Positions 1-9,117 are shown, counted from the first letter of the stretch. The stretch: DNA of 64,000 bases from Pseudomonas migulae (GCF_024169315.1 NZ_JALJWR010000001.1:6250501-6314500), one strand, 5' to 3'. A program made the numbers and translations. Notes: generated from the letters alone by a model not told the origin.

Positions 1-41
1 ATGGTGCCAGCGCCGATCACGCCAATGTTTTGCAGATTCAT
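1..41 (-). CDS. 3-hydroxyacyl-CoA dehydrogenase, N-terminal fragment (cut by window edge)
   Basis: Only the first 13 codons are inside the window, read leftward from an ATG at 41. They give MNLQNIGVIGAGT, the first beta strand and glycine-rich NAD-binding turn (GxGxxM/G) typical of 3-hydroxyacyl-CoA or 3-hydroxybutyryl-CoA dehydrogenases of beta-oxidation. An AAGGA ribosome site lies upstream of the ATG. The gene is divergent from the AraC regulator at 210. The family is inferred from very little sequence; another NAD-binding dehydrogenase is possible. Confidence 0.55.
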   Translation of the reverse strand, partial: MNLQNIGVIGAGT

Positions 42-209
42 GTCGCACGTCCTTCCGGTCAAACCCTGCGATACCTTGGCCCAGGTAACGGCCGAAGGCG
101 TACTATTGGCCGCGAGTCTAGAACCGGCGGGGCGGTTGTCCTATGCCGAAACTGTTCAATGGAGCTGGTGTTTTTTGCCATTCGGGTAATTGGGGAGCGA
201 AGCGTTCAG

Positions 210-1238
210 ATGCGGGAAAAGGACTCGGTAGCCGCCTACTTCGTGCAGGCGATGATCCATGGGCTGGGGGACGATCCGCAACGGCGACGGGCTGCGCTGG
301 AACAGGCAGGTATCGATCCGGTGCTGATCGAACAGCCCGTGGCACGGGTGCCAGCCAGTGCGTTTGCCGCACTCTGGTTGATCCAGATCCGCGAGCTCGA
401 CGACGAGTTCTTCCGGCTCGACTCCCACGGCATGCCGCCGGGCAGCTTCGCCTTGATTTGCCGCGCCCTGATTCAGGAGCCCGATCTGCACAAAGCCCTG
501 CGCCAGTGCCTGAACAACTTTTCGCTGTTCCTTCGCGATTTTCGCGGCACGCTGACGGTACGTGGCAAACGTGCGGTCATCAGCCTGGATACCTGCGCGC
601 AAAACGATGATCTTGCGCGGTTGGGCGAAGAGACTTTTCTGGTGCTGATGATCAGCCTGCTGTGCTGGCTGGGCGGTCGGCGCATTCCCATCGATCGCGC
701 AGATTTTCGTCATGAGCGCGTAGCCCTCAGCGATGACCGATTACTCTGGGGCCCCAATCTGACCTTCGGCACCGAACGCACCGAGATCGAATTCGCCAGC
801 CACTACTTGCGCCTGCCGGTGGTTCAGGACCTCGCCTCGCTGAAAGTGTTTCTGCGCACCGCGCCACAATGGCTGGTGATCCGCTTCCGCAACCAGCATG
901 GCCTGGCGTCGCAGGTTCATCAGCGTTTGCGCAACAGTCATTACAGCCAGTGGCCGACCTTGCAAGCCTTCGCCCTTGAACAACACCTCAGCCCCAGCAC
1001 CTTTCGCCGCAAGCTGGAGCGCGAAGGGTGTTCGTATCAGGAGATCAAGGACGAAGTGCGACGCGGCGTGGCGTTTGAACAGTTGCGTCAGAGCAAGGCG
1101 AGCATTGGCGACATTGCCGAGCAACTGGGTTTTCAGGAACCGAGTGCGTTTCATCGGGCGTTCAAGAAGTGGACGGGGGAGAGTCCGGGGCGGTATCGGG
1201 CGCGGTTTCAGGAGCAAATGACGTCGGATCCGGATTGA
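210..1238 (+). CDS. AraC-family transcriptional regulator (arabinose-binding-like N-terminal domain)
   Basis: The 342-residue protein has the layout of the Pseudomonas AraC group with a ligand-sensing N-terminal domain of about 200 residues and a C-terminal double helix-turn-helix. The second helix-turn-helix is visible around IGDIAEQLGFQEPSAFHRAFKKWTG, ending in the usual SPGRYR. I chose the ATG at 210 (MREKDSVAAYF) because the longer frame from 30 reads through the divergent gene's leader. It probably controls the divergent acyl-CoA dehydrogenase gene; effector unknown. Confidence 0.85.
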   Translation: MREKDSVAAYFVQAMIHGLGDDPQRRRAALEQAGIDPVLIEQPVARVPASAFAALWLIQIRELDDEFFRLDSHGMPPGSFALICRALIQEPDLHKALRQCLNNFSLFLRDFRGTLTVRGKRAVISLDTCAQNDDLARLGEETFLVLMISLLCWLGGRRIPIDRADFRHERVALSDDRLLWGPNLTFGTERTEIEFASHYLRLPVVQDLASLKVFLRTAPQWLVIRFRNQHGLASQVHQRLRNSHYSQWPTLQAFALEQHLSPSTFRRKLEREGCSYQEIKDEVRRGVAFEQLRQSKASIGDIAEQLGFQEPSAFHRAFKKWTGESPGRYRARFQEQMTSDPD

Positions 1239-1315
1239 GTTTTTGTCCAACTGTTCTTTGTTAAATGTAGGAGGATTTTCCGTTTGTAGTCCCGCTTGTA
1301 GTCCCGAAATCTCTT

Positions 1316-2005
1316 GTGACGACCGCACTTCAGCAGTGGATGACACGGGCTGTAGAGGTGCTGTATTTATTTGCCCCGGGTCGAACTTTTCAATGGATTG
1401 GAAATGGCATGGATGGCTTGGTCAAGGAAGTGATTCCGTTACTGCAGTATTTGCTCCCGGGGTTTTTGGCGGCCTGGATTTTTTACTCGCTCACGGCGTT
1501 CAAACGTCCGGATACCTTTGGACCGATCGTCCAGGCGCTGATTTTCACGTTTGTGATTCATTCACTGGTTGTCGGTTTGGGAGCGTTGCTGCTTTTAACG
1601 GGGGAACACGTTTTTTCAATTGGCGCCTGGGACAAGAAATCGGAGGCTTTATGGTCAGCGGTGATTGCGGTGGTGATGGGATTTCTTTCGTGCCACGTCG
1701 CGAACAGCGACAAGCTTCATGCGTTACTCAGGAAGCTGAAAGTCACCACAAAAAATTCGTTCCCCTGCGAGTGGTACAGTGCTTTTTTATCGAGACAGGG
1801 ATTCGTAATACTGCATTTGACCGGAGGGAAACGTCTGTTTGGCTGGCCAAGCGAATGGCCATCGGAGCCTGCACGCGGACAGTTTGTTCTCGAGTTTCCT
1901 CGCTGGATTGATAACCACGACAATCCGTTGCCTGTCAGGGCCAAGGTTATTGTTATTGATGCTTCAAAAGTACAGTGGGTCGAATTCGCAAAAACAATAG
2001 GGTGA
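1316..2005 (+). CDS. DUF6338-like membrane protein
   Basis: The frame encodes up to 229 residues. It starts with a GTG at 1316; an internal ATG at 1409 (MDGLVKEVIPLLQYLLPGF) looks more like the family start and would give 198 residues. Three hydrophobic segments occupy the first 60%: LPGFLAAWIFYSLTAF, the VIHSLVVGLGALLLL stretch, and one around LWSAVIAVVMGF. A soluble C-terminal half containing GGKRLFGWPSEWPSEP follows. The LPGF-plus-membrane N-terminus suggests DUF6338; function is unknown. The local base composition is less GC-rich than the neighbours, a possible sign of acquisition. It is followed immediately by a small proline-rich gene and an ABC exporter. Confidence 0.6.
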   Translation: MTTALQQWMTRAVEVLYLFAPGRTFQWIGNGMDGLVKEVIPLLQYLLPGFLAAWIFYSLTAFKRPDTFGPIVQALIFTFVIHSLVVGLGALLLLTGEHVFSIGAWDKKSEALWSAVIAVVMGFLSCHVANSDKLHALLRKLKVTTKNSFPCEWYSAFLSRQGFVILHLTGGKRLFGWPSEWPSEPARGQFVLEFPRWIDNHDNPLPVRAKVIVIDASKVQWVEFAKTIG

Positions 2006-2009
2006 TCAA

Positions 2010-2165
2010 ATGACATGCAAAATGCCTACAGAAATGCCGCCTGAGCTGAGGCGGTTAATGGAGGAATGGGAAAATGGTGGTCCTCCTCCCCCCGGACTGG
2101 TGATTCCAACCGGTCCTCCACCTTCAAGAAGAGAGTTTCAGAGACCGCGCAAGCGCAGCAGATAA
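2010..2165 (+). CDS. Small proline/arginine-rich peptide, 51 residues
   Basis: An uninterrupted ATG-to-TAA frame starts four bases after the stop of the DUF6338-like gene and ends two bases before the ATG of the ABC exporter. The product begins MTCKMPTEMPPELRRLMEEW, continues through GGPPPPGLVIPTGPPPS and ends in a basic tail (RPRKRSR). There is one cysteine and no signal peptide. Tight packing in both directions supports translation as part of a three-gene operon. No family is recognised. It could be a partner of the DUF6338 protein or a peptide substrate of the exporter; both are guesses. Confidence 0.5.
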   Translation: MTCKMPTEMPPELRRLMEEWENGGPPPPGLVIPTGPPPSRREFQRPRKRSR

Positions 2166-2167
2166 AC

Positions 2168-3982
2168 ATGCCTGCGAGCCTTTCCCGCGTCACCTCACTG
2201 CTCGACCAGGCCAGACGCGCCTTGCTCCTTGTCTGGGGAACCTCTCGCGGGTTGTTTCTGGGCCTGGTACTGGCCACCCTGATTGCCGGCGTGCTCCCGG
2301 CGCTGGCCGCCTGGCTGGGTCAACGCATCGTTGATGCCGTGGTATTCGCCATGCAGTTGCATGCACAGCAGGGCAGTGCGCCGTTATGGCCGGTCGTGCG
2401 TTACGTGCTGTTTGAAGCCGGCGTGCTTGCTTTGTTGTCCGGGACTCAGCGGGCGCTGTCGGTGCAGCAGTCGCTGTTGCGGGTGCAGCTGGGGCAGAAG
2501 GTCAACACGATGATTCTGGAGAAGGCCCAGACGTTGTCGTTGGTGCAGTTCGAAAATTCGGAGTTCTACGACAAGCTGGTTCGGGTGCGGCGCGAGGCGT
2601 CGACCCGGCCGTTGGCGCTGGTGATGAAGTCGCTGGGGCTGATCCAGAACCTGATCGTGCTGATCAGCTTCGGCGTGTTGCTGGTGCATTTTTCGCCGTG
2701 GGCGCTGGTGCTGTTGGTGGTTGGCGCACTGCCGGTTTTTTTTGCCGAAGCGCATTTCTCCGGTGACGCTTTCAGGCTGTTCACCCGCCGTGCGCCGGAG
2801 AGTCGGCAGCAGAACTACATCGAGACGCTGCTCTCCCACGAGGCCTACATCAAGGAGGTCAAGCTGTTCGGTTTCGCGCCGCTGCTGTTGAAGCGGTATC
2901 GCGAAACGTTCGCGCGACTCTACGCCGAGGACCGCCGGTTGACCTTGCGCCGGGATGGCTGGGGTTTTGTGCTGGGGTTGCTGGGCACGGGGGCGTTTTA
3001 CCTGGCTTACGCGTGGGTGGTGGTCGACACCGTTCACGGCAGTATCACCCTCGGTCAGATGACCATGTACCTGGTGCTGTTCAAGCAGGGGCAGACCGCG
3101 GTGAGCAGCAGCTTGAGCGCCATCAGCGGTCTTTACGAGGATGGCCTGTACTTGTCGAGCCTTTATGAATACCTGGCTGAACCCGTCGTCGCGGATACCG
3201 GACATCTCACCGAGGGCGCGTTGCCCGGCGATGGTTTGCGGTTCGAGAACGTCGGGTTCCGCTATCCGGGCGCGAGCCGCGCGGCGCTTGAGGGCATCGA
3301 TCTGCATCTCGTGCCGGGGCACAGCGTGGCGCTGGTGGGGGAAAACGGTTCAGGCAAGACCACGCTGATCAAGTTGCTGACCCGTCTGTACCGTCCCGAT
3401 CAGGGCCGCATTCTATTGGACGGCAGCGATTTGCAGGCGTGGGAAGAAGGCGCACTGCGTCGACGTATTGGCGTGATTTTTCAGGATTACATCCGTTACC
3501 AGTTCTCCGTGGGCGAGAACATTGGCGTCGGTGACACCCTGGCATTCAACGATGAACAACGTTGGCAGGCCGCCGCCGCCGAGGGCATGGCTGCACCTTT
3601 CATCGAGCGTCTGGATCGCGGCTATGCCACGCAATTGGGTCGCTGGTTTGCCGGCGGGCAGGAGCTGTCCGGCGGGCAATGGCAGAAGATCGCCTTGTCC
3701 CGCGCTTACATGCGCCGTGATGCCGACATACTGATTCTGGATGAGCCGACTTCAGCCCTCGACCCGGCGGCGGAAGCAGCGGTGTTCGAACATTTCAGCG
3801 AGCACACCGAAGGTCGCATGACGTTGTTGATTTCCCACCGGTTTTCCAGCGTGCGCAATGCCGACCATATCATCGTGCTGGATCAGGGCGCGATCCTTGA
3901 GCGCGGCGACCATGACAGTCTGGTGGCGGCGGGCGGGCGGTACGCGCAGTTGTTCAATCTGCAGGCGCAAGGTTATCGATAG
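2168..3982 (+). CDS. ABC exporter, fused membrane and ATPase domains
   Basis: The 604-residue protein is a half-size exporter: an N-terminal membrane domain with hydrophobic segments (for example GLFLGLVLATLIAGVLPAL) followed by a nucleotide-binding domain. The ATPase motifs are complete: Walker A GENGSGKTTL, signature LSGGQWQKIALSRA, Walker B ILILDEPTSALD and a switch histidine in LLISHRFSSV. The ATG at 2168 is used because the preceding small gene ends at 2165; an in-frame upstream start at 2066 would overlap it. No C39 peptidase domain is present. The substrate cannot be told from sequence; lipids, peptides or drugs are all possible for this MsbA-like class. Confidence 0.88.
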   Translation: MPASLSRVTSLLDQARRALLLVWGTSRGLFLGLVLATLIAGVLPALAAWLGQRIVDAVVFAMQLHAQQGSAPLWPVVRYVLFEAGVLALLSGTQRALSVQQSLLRVQLGQKVNTMILEKAQTLSLVQFENSEFYDKLVRVRREASTRPLALVMKSLGLIQNLIVLISFGVLLVHFSPWALVLLVVGALPVFFAEAHFSGDAFRLFTRRAPESRQQNYIETLLSHEAYIKEVKLFGFAPLLLKRYRETFARLYAEDRRLTLRRDGWGFVLGLLGTGAFYLAYAWVVVDTVHGSITLGQMTMYLVLFKQGQTAVSSSLSAISGLYEDGLYLSSLYEYLAEPVVADTGHLTEGALPGDGLRFENVGFRYPGASRAALEGIDLHLVPGHSVALVGENGSGKTTLIKLLTRLYRPDQGRILLDGSDLQAWEEGALRRRIGVIFQDYIRYQFSVGENIGVGDTLAFNDEQRWQAAAAEGMAAPFIERLDRGYATQLGRWFAGGQELSGGQWQKIALSRAYMRRDADILILDEPTSALDPAAEAAVFEHFSEHTEGRMTLLISHRFSSVRNADHIIVLDQGAILERGDHDSLVAAGGRYAQLFNLQAQGYR

Positions 3983-3985
3983 CCG

Positions 3986-4942
3986 TCAGGAATCCTGAGG
4001 GCCGCGCGTCAGCGCCGGCCCGGCCATCTGCGGCGGTTTTGCCTTCATCAAACCTTCAAGTGCCTGTCGATACTGGGTGCCGCCCAGGCTCATGCTGTTG
4101 TTGTGCGTACCACCCGGCACCAGCAGCAGGCTTTTGGGTTCACTGGCGGCATTGAACAACTGCTGGCTGAATCGCGAGGGCATGAATGCGTCGGCCAGAC
4201 CATGGACCACCAGCAGCGGCATTTCGATGTCGACAATCTTGTCGATGGAATCGAATTTCTGCGACAGCAACCAGCGCACTGGTAGCCATTTCACCGGCAG
4301 GTTGCTTTCGGCCACCTGTGCCACGGCATCGCCCAGCGACGTGAAGGTGGACTCGATCACCAGGCCGCGCACCGGGACGGCAACGTGGTCTTTTTTTGCC
4401 TGTGCGGCCAGGTCAGCCGCCAGGTCGATGGCCACGGCGCCGCCGAGGGAGTGGCCATAGATCAGGCGCTTGCTGGCGTCGGGCTGCATCGTCTTGAAAC
4501 GTTCCCAGGCGGCTCGGGCGTCTTCATAGACGCTGGCTTCCGACGGCAGATCTCCTTTGCTCTGACCAAAACCACGGTAGTCGATGGCCAGCACTGAGTA
4601 ACCCATGGCGCGCAATTGCTCGATGCGGAATGCCTGACCTGTCAGGTTCCAGCGCACGCCATGCAAATAGAGGATCGACGGTGCATCACGACGCGCGGCA
4701 GGCCACCACCAGGCATGCAGGTTCTGCCCACCTTTGAAGCTCGCGGACTTGATGTCGAACTCCTGAACATCCTTCGGCAAGCCCCGATACCAGCCGGCGG
4801 TGCCTGGCTCGATACGAAACAACAGCTCGCGCTCGGTGTGTTCAAGCACCCCGCAACTCACCGGCAGACCGACGACCAGCGCGGCCATGCACAGCAATGG
4901 CAGCCAGCGTCGGCGCAGTCGTGTGAGCAGGGAGGAGGGCAT
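3986..4942 (-). CDS. Alpha/beta hydrolase, membrane-anchored or exported
   Basis: The 318-residue protein begins with a basic stretch and a hydrophobic segment (LPLLCMAALVVGLPVSCG), an export signal that may end in a degenerate lipobox. The hydrolase fold is shown by YLHGVRWN (oxyanion region), the nucleophile elbow GHSLGG, a late aspartate in HGLADAFMPSRF and a final histidine in GGTHNNS. It is convergent with the ABC exporter, with stops three bases apart. It resembles serine aminopeptidase S33/BAAT-like hydrolases; the substrate is unknown. Confidence 0.82.
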   Translation of the reverse strand: MPSSLLTRLRRRWLPLLCMAALVVGLPVSCGVLEHTERELLFRIEPGTAGWYRGLPKDVQEFDIKSASFKGGQNLHAWWWPAARRDAPSILYLHGVRWNLTGQAFRIEQLRAMGYSVLAIDYRGFGQSKGDLPSEASVYEDARAAWERFKTMQPDASKRLIYGHSLGGAVAIDLAADLAAQAKKDHVAVPVRGLVIESTFTSLGDAVAQVAESNLPVKWLPVRWLLSQKFDSIDKIVDIEMPLLVVHGLADAFMPSRFSQQLFNAASEPKSLLLVPGGTHNNSMSLGGTQYRQALEGLMKAKPPQMAGPALTRGPQDS

Positions 4943-5043
4943 GGCTCGGTCTACCGGTAAATAAAACTGAAGTTCGGTTTTTAACAGAAGCGCAGCGGGG
5001 GCGGGAATAATTTCGACAGTCGTTCACGGCCCCCTGTGGCAGA

Positions 5044-6042
5044 TCAATCCACCCGCAACACAATCTTGCCAATGTGATCGCCACCTTCCATCCGTGCATG
5101 AGCCAGCGCCGCATCGACCAACGGAAAAACCTTGTCGATCATCGGCAGACAACGCCCGGCAGCCAGTACCGGCCACACATACTCGCGCAGTTGCTCGGCG
5201 ATCGAGGCTTTTTCTTCGCGGGTTCGTGAGCGCATCAGTGAACCGGTGATCGTCGCGCGTTTGCCCATGATCGCCATCAAGTCGACGTCTTTGGCGTGGG
5301 CGCCGCCGAGAAAGCCCAGCATCACCAGTCGACCCTCCATACCCAGGGCCGAGATGTTCGAGTTGAGGTACGAGCCGCCCATGATGTCGAGGATCACATT
5401 GACGCCCTTGCCGGCGGTTTTTTCCTGAATCACCTGGACGAAGTCCTGATCGCGGTAGTTGATCGCCTCCGCGCCCAACGTGCGGATCGCCGCGCACTTT
5501 TCCTCACTGCCGGCCGTGGCGAATGCCTTGACGCCGAACTCGCGACACAACATCAAGGCGGTCGTGCCGATGCCGCTGGTGCCGCCGTGAATCAATGCGC
5601 GCTGGCCTTTGCTGGCGCCACCCATGTCGAACAGATTTGCCCACACCGTGAAGAACGTCTCCGGGACCGCCGCCGCTTGCACCCAATCCATGCCTTGAGG
5701 AATCGGCAGTGTCTGGCTGGCCGGTGCAACGCAGTATTGTGCGTAGCCGCCGCCGTTGGTCAGTGCGCAGACGTTGTCGCCGACGATGAATTCGCTCACG
5801 TCCTTGCCGACTGCGACCACTTCGCCGGCCACTTCCAGCCCAGGGATCGGGCTCATGCCGGGCTTCATCGGGTACTTGCCGGCCCGTTGAATCACGTCGG
5901 GACGATTGACCCCGGCGGCGTGCACGCGAATCAGCACTTCGCCGACACCAGCGGCAGGCACCGGCTCCTGGCGCGGCTTCAATACCTCGGGGCCGCCGGG
6001 TTCGGTGATTTCAATCAGGGTCATGGTAGAAGGCAGATTCAT
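5044..6042 (-). CDS. NAD(P)H:quinone oxidoreductase, zinc-independent MDR family
   Basis: The 332-residue protein belongs to the medium-chain reductase superfamily, quinone oxidoreductase (PIG3/QOR-like) branch. Visible features are the N-terminal GroES-like domain (VLIRVHAAGVNRPDVIQRAG), PGLEVAGEVVAVG, and the NADPH Rossmann loop HGGTSGIGTTAL. It lacks the structural-zinc cysteine cluster of alcohol dehydrogenases. It probably reduces quinones or enals with NADPH in the cytoplasm. An AGGAC ribosome site precedes the ATG. It lies 58 bases downstream of the MFS gene on the same strand, so the two may be co-transcribed. Confidence 0.88.
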   Translation of the reverse strand: MNLPSTMTLIEITEPGGPEVLKPRQEPVPAAGVGEVLIRVHAAGVNRPDVIQRAGKYPMKPGMSPIPGLEVAGEVVAVGKDVSEFIVGDNVCALTNGGGYAQYCVAPASQTLPIPQGMDWVQAAAVPETFFTVWANLFDMGGASKGQRALIHGGTSGIGTTALMLCREFGVKAFATAGSEEKCAAIRTLGAEAINYRDQDFVQVIQEKTAGKGVNVILDIMGGSYLNSNISALGMEGRLVMLGFLGGAHAKDVDLMAIMGKRATITGSLMRSRTREEKASIAEQLREYVWPVLAAGRCLPMIDKVFPLVDAALAHARMEGGDHIGKIVLRVD

Positions 6043-6100
6043 GGGAGCGTCCTGTCTGGAAGGTGTTCAGTAAGTGGGACCACATCAAGGTGTCAGTGAC

Positions 6101-7312
6101 TCAGTTCAATGCCGGTTGCATCCGATCGTGGCGGTTCAGCAGGCGCATGGCCGGTTCCAGCAGCAGTGCCACGACGATGGCTCCCGCCGCGATGATGAAC
6201 AACAACCCGTGATGACCGCCGCTGGCATTGAACAGTGCCGAATAGGCAAACCCGGCGATCGCCTGGAATGTGGCGAACGACACCGTGGCGCGGCTCCAGG
6301 CAATCTGTTGCTGGTGATGCCGGGGGATCAGTTCGTGAACCCGGGCCAGCGCCAGCGGTACGATGCCCGGCGGGAAGGAGCCGAGGATCACTGCCAGCAA
6401 GGCCAGCGCGGTAAACGAGCTGGAAATCGACAGCAACCCCACGGCAAGCGCCTGTACCACCAGCACCAGGCGAATGCTCAACCGTGCGCCCAGTTTGTCG
6501 GCGAGAAAACCGTAGCTCACCGGCCCGATGATCGCGCCGACACCGTACATCACCCAGATCAGCGCGCCAACGTGCGACCCGGCACCGAGCCCGCGAGCAA
6601 CGTAATCCACCAGAAACACCATGGCAGGCACAAGCCCGGCCGCCATGAACGCGTACTGGGCAAACAACAGATACACCCGAGGATCGGTCGGCACACTGGA
6701 TTCATCACCAGAGGTCGCGACGGTTGCAGCGGGCGCGGCTGACGGCCAGCCGAACCAGCTGGCGGCGGTCAGCACCAGCGCCAGCAAACCCAGGCCGAAC
6801 CAGGTGTTCTGCAAACCCAGGCTCAGCAGCGGCGGAACGATGGTGCCCGAACCGGCAATGCCCAAACCGATGCCCAGAAAAATCGCACCGCTGGCCAAGC
6901 CTCGGCGGGCGACCGGCACATGGGGCAGCACGGTCGCGGCGACCAGCACCATGATCGCGCCGCCGGCGATGCCCGACAGCAGGCGCCAGCCGAAGAACCA
7001 GCTCACCGACAACGGAAAGCCACAGGCGAAAAACGACAGCGTCACCGCCAGCATCATCAGGCGCAGTGCGGTTTTGTTGGAGGTGCGGCGGGCCAGCGGA
7101 TGGCCGATCAGCGCACCGATCAGGTAGCCAACCAGGTTGGCGGCACCCAGATACACCACGTCGCTGGCGGAAAACCAGTGCGCCTGGATCAACGAAGGAA
7201 TCAACGGCGTGTAGGCAAACCGCGCCAGACCGATGCTGACCAGGCTGGCGCAGAGACCGGCGAGGATCGGCAGCCAGATCGCGCTGCGCGGGGTGGTTGA
7301 GGTACTGAGCAT
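6101..7312 (-). CDS. YbfB/YjiJ-family MFS transporter
   Basis: The 403-residue protein has about twelve hydrophobic helices and MFS features such as GYLIGALIGHPLARRT after helix 2 and RLLSGIAGGAIMVL in the fourth helix. It matches the YbfB/YjiJ group of major-facilitator proteins, whose substrates are mostly unknown. It is divergent from the LysR gene at 7425, and the intervening 112 bases hold an 18-bp perfect palindrome that is the likely operator. Confidence 0.85.
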   Translation of the reverse strand: MLSTSTTPRSAIWLPILAGLCASLVSIGLARFAYTPLIPSLIQAHWFSASDVVYLGAANLVGYLIGALIGHPLARRTSNKTALRLMMLAVTLSFFACGFPLSVSWFFGWRLLSGIAGGAIMVLVAATVLPHVPVARRGLASGAIFLGIGLGIAGSGTIVPPLLSLGLQNTWFGLGLLALVLTAASWFGWPSAAPAATVATSGDESSVPTDPRVYLLFAQYAFMAAGLVPAMVFLVDYVARGLGAGSHVGALIWVMYGVGAIIGPVSYGFLADKLGARLSIRLVLVVQALAVGLLSISSSFTALALLAVILGSFPPGIVPLALARVHELIPRHHQQQIAWSRATVSFATFQAIAGFAYSALFNASGGHHGLLFIIAAGAIVVALLLEPAMRLLNRHDRMQPALN

Positions 7313-7394
7313 GGGGGCTGTCCTGTAGGTTTATCACTGGTGCCCAGCTTACCCAGATTTACTGATTCAATAACGCAGCGAGTTTGCGCTATCG

Positions 7395-7412
7395 TGATGC
7401 ATATATGCATCA
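7395..7412. promoter_or_regulatory. 18-bp perfect palindrome, candidate LysR operator
   Basis: TGATGCATATATGCATCA reads identically on both strands and contains the T-N11-A geometry of LysR sites. It lies between the divergent MFS and LysR genes, 12 bases before the LysR ATG, so binding could both autorepress the regulator and control the transporter/oxidoreductase pair. Confidence 0.65.
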
Positions 7413-7424
7413 ATGGAGAGCCGT

Positions 7425-8300
7425 ATGAATTGGGATGACGCACGGGTATTTCTCGCGGTTTGCCGGGAATCGACGCTGCGCGGTGCCGCGCGGGTGCTAG
7501 GTGTCGATCAGGCCACCGTCGGCCGACGAATCACGGCGCTGGAAAAATCCTTGAGTGCGACGCTGTTTCTGCGCACGTCCGAGGGGTACGCGATGACCGC
7601 CGTGGGCGAAGCCGCATTGAAAGCCGTGGAAAAAATGGAGCATTCCGCACTGGAACTGCAGCGACAGATTCAAGGGCTTGATGATCGACTGACAGGCACC
7701 GTTCGGGTCAGTACCACCGACTCCATGGCCATCGACTTCCTGATCCCGGCCATTGCCCGCTTGCATGCGCAACACCCCGACGTGCGAGTGCAACTGGACG
7801 CCTCAACACAAATTATCAGCCTGTCGAAACGCGAAGCCGACATCGCGGTGCGTAATACCCGGCCGGACAACCCGGACCTGATCGCCCGGCGCATTGCGCG
7901 TTGGCCGGTGGGGCTGTTTGCGTCCAGAGATTATGTTGACGCCCACGGCGTGCCGGCGCCGGGTTCAGCGTTCGAGGGACATGATCTGGTGGTGTATCAA
8001 CCGTATTTGCAGGGCCACAAGGACATGACGCTGGTCTCGGAACCGTTGGGGCGCGGGCGCATCGTCTCGAGTCTGAGTTCAGGCCTGCTGGTGCGCCGAG
8101 CCATTGCTGCCGGACTCGGTCTGGGGGAAATTCCGGTGTACATGGGGGAGAGGGACGGACTGGTGAGGCTGTGGCCGGAGCGCACGCGACCGGTGCCGTA
8201 TGACGTGTGGCTGGTGACGCACGCCGATTTGCGGCATACCGCCCGGGTTCGTGTGGTTATCGATGAGATTGTTGCGGTGTTTTCGGGGACGGGTGAGTAA
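7425..8300 (+). CDS. LysR-family transcriptional regulator
   Basis: The 291-residue protein has the usual N-terminal winged helix-turn-helix (MNWDDARVFLAVCRESTLRG, then RITALEKSL) and a C-terminal effector-binding domain. The ATG at 7425 has a GGAGAG ribosome site and puts the helix-turn-helix at the normal distance from the N-terminus. It is divergent from the MFS transporter across the palindrome at 7395 and most likely regulates it. Confidence 0.88.
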   Translation: MNWDDARVFLAVCRESTLRGAARVLGVDQATVGRRITALEKSLSATLFLRTSEGYAMTAVGEAALKAVEKMEHSALELQRQIQGLDDRLTGTVRVSTTDSMAIDFLIPAIARLHAQHPDVRVQLDASTQIISLSKREADIAVRNTRPDNPDLIARRIARWPVGLFASRDYVDAHGVPAPGSAFEGHDLVVYQPYLQGHKDMTLVSEPLGRGRIVSSLSSGLLVRRAIAAGLGLGEIPVYMGERDGLVRLWPERTRPVPYDVWLVTHADLRHTARVRVVIDEIVAVFSGTGE

Positions 8301-8309
8301 AGCCTGAAA

Positions 8310-8387
8310 GATCGCAGCCTCGCTTCACTCGACAGCTCCTACAGGGATTGGTATGTAGGAGCTGTCGAGCGGAGCGAGGCTGCGATC
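8310..8387. repeat. REP-type inverted repeat / bidirectional terminator
   Basis: Two arms of about 34 bases (GATCGCAGCCTCGC...AGCTCCTACA and its near complement) surround a 10-base loop. It sits between convergent genes (LysR and pirin), where such elements commonly act as transcription stops in Pseudomonas. The GCAGCCTCGC type differs from the GTGGGAGC type used elsewhere in the window. Confidence 0.8.
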
Positions 8388-8394
8388 CCCGGCG

Positions 8395-9117
8395 TTATGG
8401 CATTTCCGGCAATTCCTGAGGACGCAGGTCAAACACCAACACTTCGGCATCGACGCCATTGCTCAAGCTCAGCAATTGTTCATCCCGAACCCGCACGCCA
8501 TCACCTTCCTGCAATGCCATGCCGTTGAGCTCGACACTGCCGCGAGCCACATGCACATAGGCATAGCGATTGGCGGCCAGTTCCAGGGTGGCGGATTCCT
8601 TGCCGTCGATCAGCCCGGCATACACCCGTGCATCCTGGCGCACCTTCAGTGAACCGTTTTTCCCCTCGGGGGAAATGATCAGCTGCAGGCGGCCGCGTTT
8701 TTTCTGCGTGCTGAAATGCTCTTGCTGATAACGCGGTTTGGCGCCGCTGACGTCCGGCACAATCCAGATTTGCAGGAAGTGCACGCCACGGGTGGCCGAG
8801 TGGTTGTACTCGCTGTGCGCCACGCCGCTGCCAGCACTCATCAATTGCACGTCACCGGGGCGGATCACCGAACCGGTGCCCAGGGTGTCCTTGTGTTCCA
8901 GGCCACCTTCGAGCACATAGGAGAAAATCTCCATGTCGCGGTGCGGGTGCTGGCCAAAGCCTTTGCCGGCGGCGACGCGGTCATCGTTGATCACCAACAG
9001 GTCGGAAAAACCTTGCTCTTTCGGGTTGCGGTAGTTGGCGAAAGAGAAGGTATGGAACGACTTCAACCAACCGTGATTGGCCGCGCCGCGATCGGAAGCT
9101 TTACGAAGGGTCAGCAT
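8395..9117 (-). CDS. Pirin-family protein (possible quercetin dioxygenase)
   Basis: The 240-residue protein is a bicupin with the pirin signature: FSFANYRNPKEQGFSDLLVINDD, then HPHRDMEIFSYVLEGGLEHKD, which supplies the metal-binding histidines and glutamate of the first cupin. The YhhW/pirin group binds iron or other metals, and some members cleave quercetin. AGGAGA precedes the ATG. It is probably monocistronic, ending at the repeat at 8310-8387. Confidence 0.88.
   Translation of the reverse strand: MLTLRKASDRGAANHGWLKSFHTFSFANYRNPKEQGFSDLLVINDDRVAAGKGFGQHPHRDMEIFSYVLEGGLEHKDTLGTGSVIRPGDVQLMSAGSGVAHSEYNHSATRGVHFLQIWIVPDVSGAKPRYQQEHFSTQKKRGRLQLIISPEGKNGSLKVRQDARVYAGLIDGKESATLELAANRYAYVHVARGSVELNGMALQEGDGVRVRDEQLLSLSNGVDAEVLVFDLRPQELPEMP

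Noticed and set aside
1..189. A 62-codon plus-strand frame from base 1
   Set aside because: It is antisense to the start of the dehydrogenase gene and has no ribosome site or domain.
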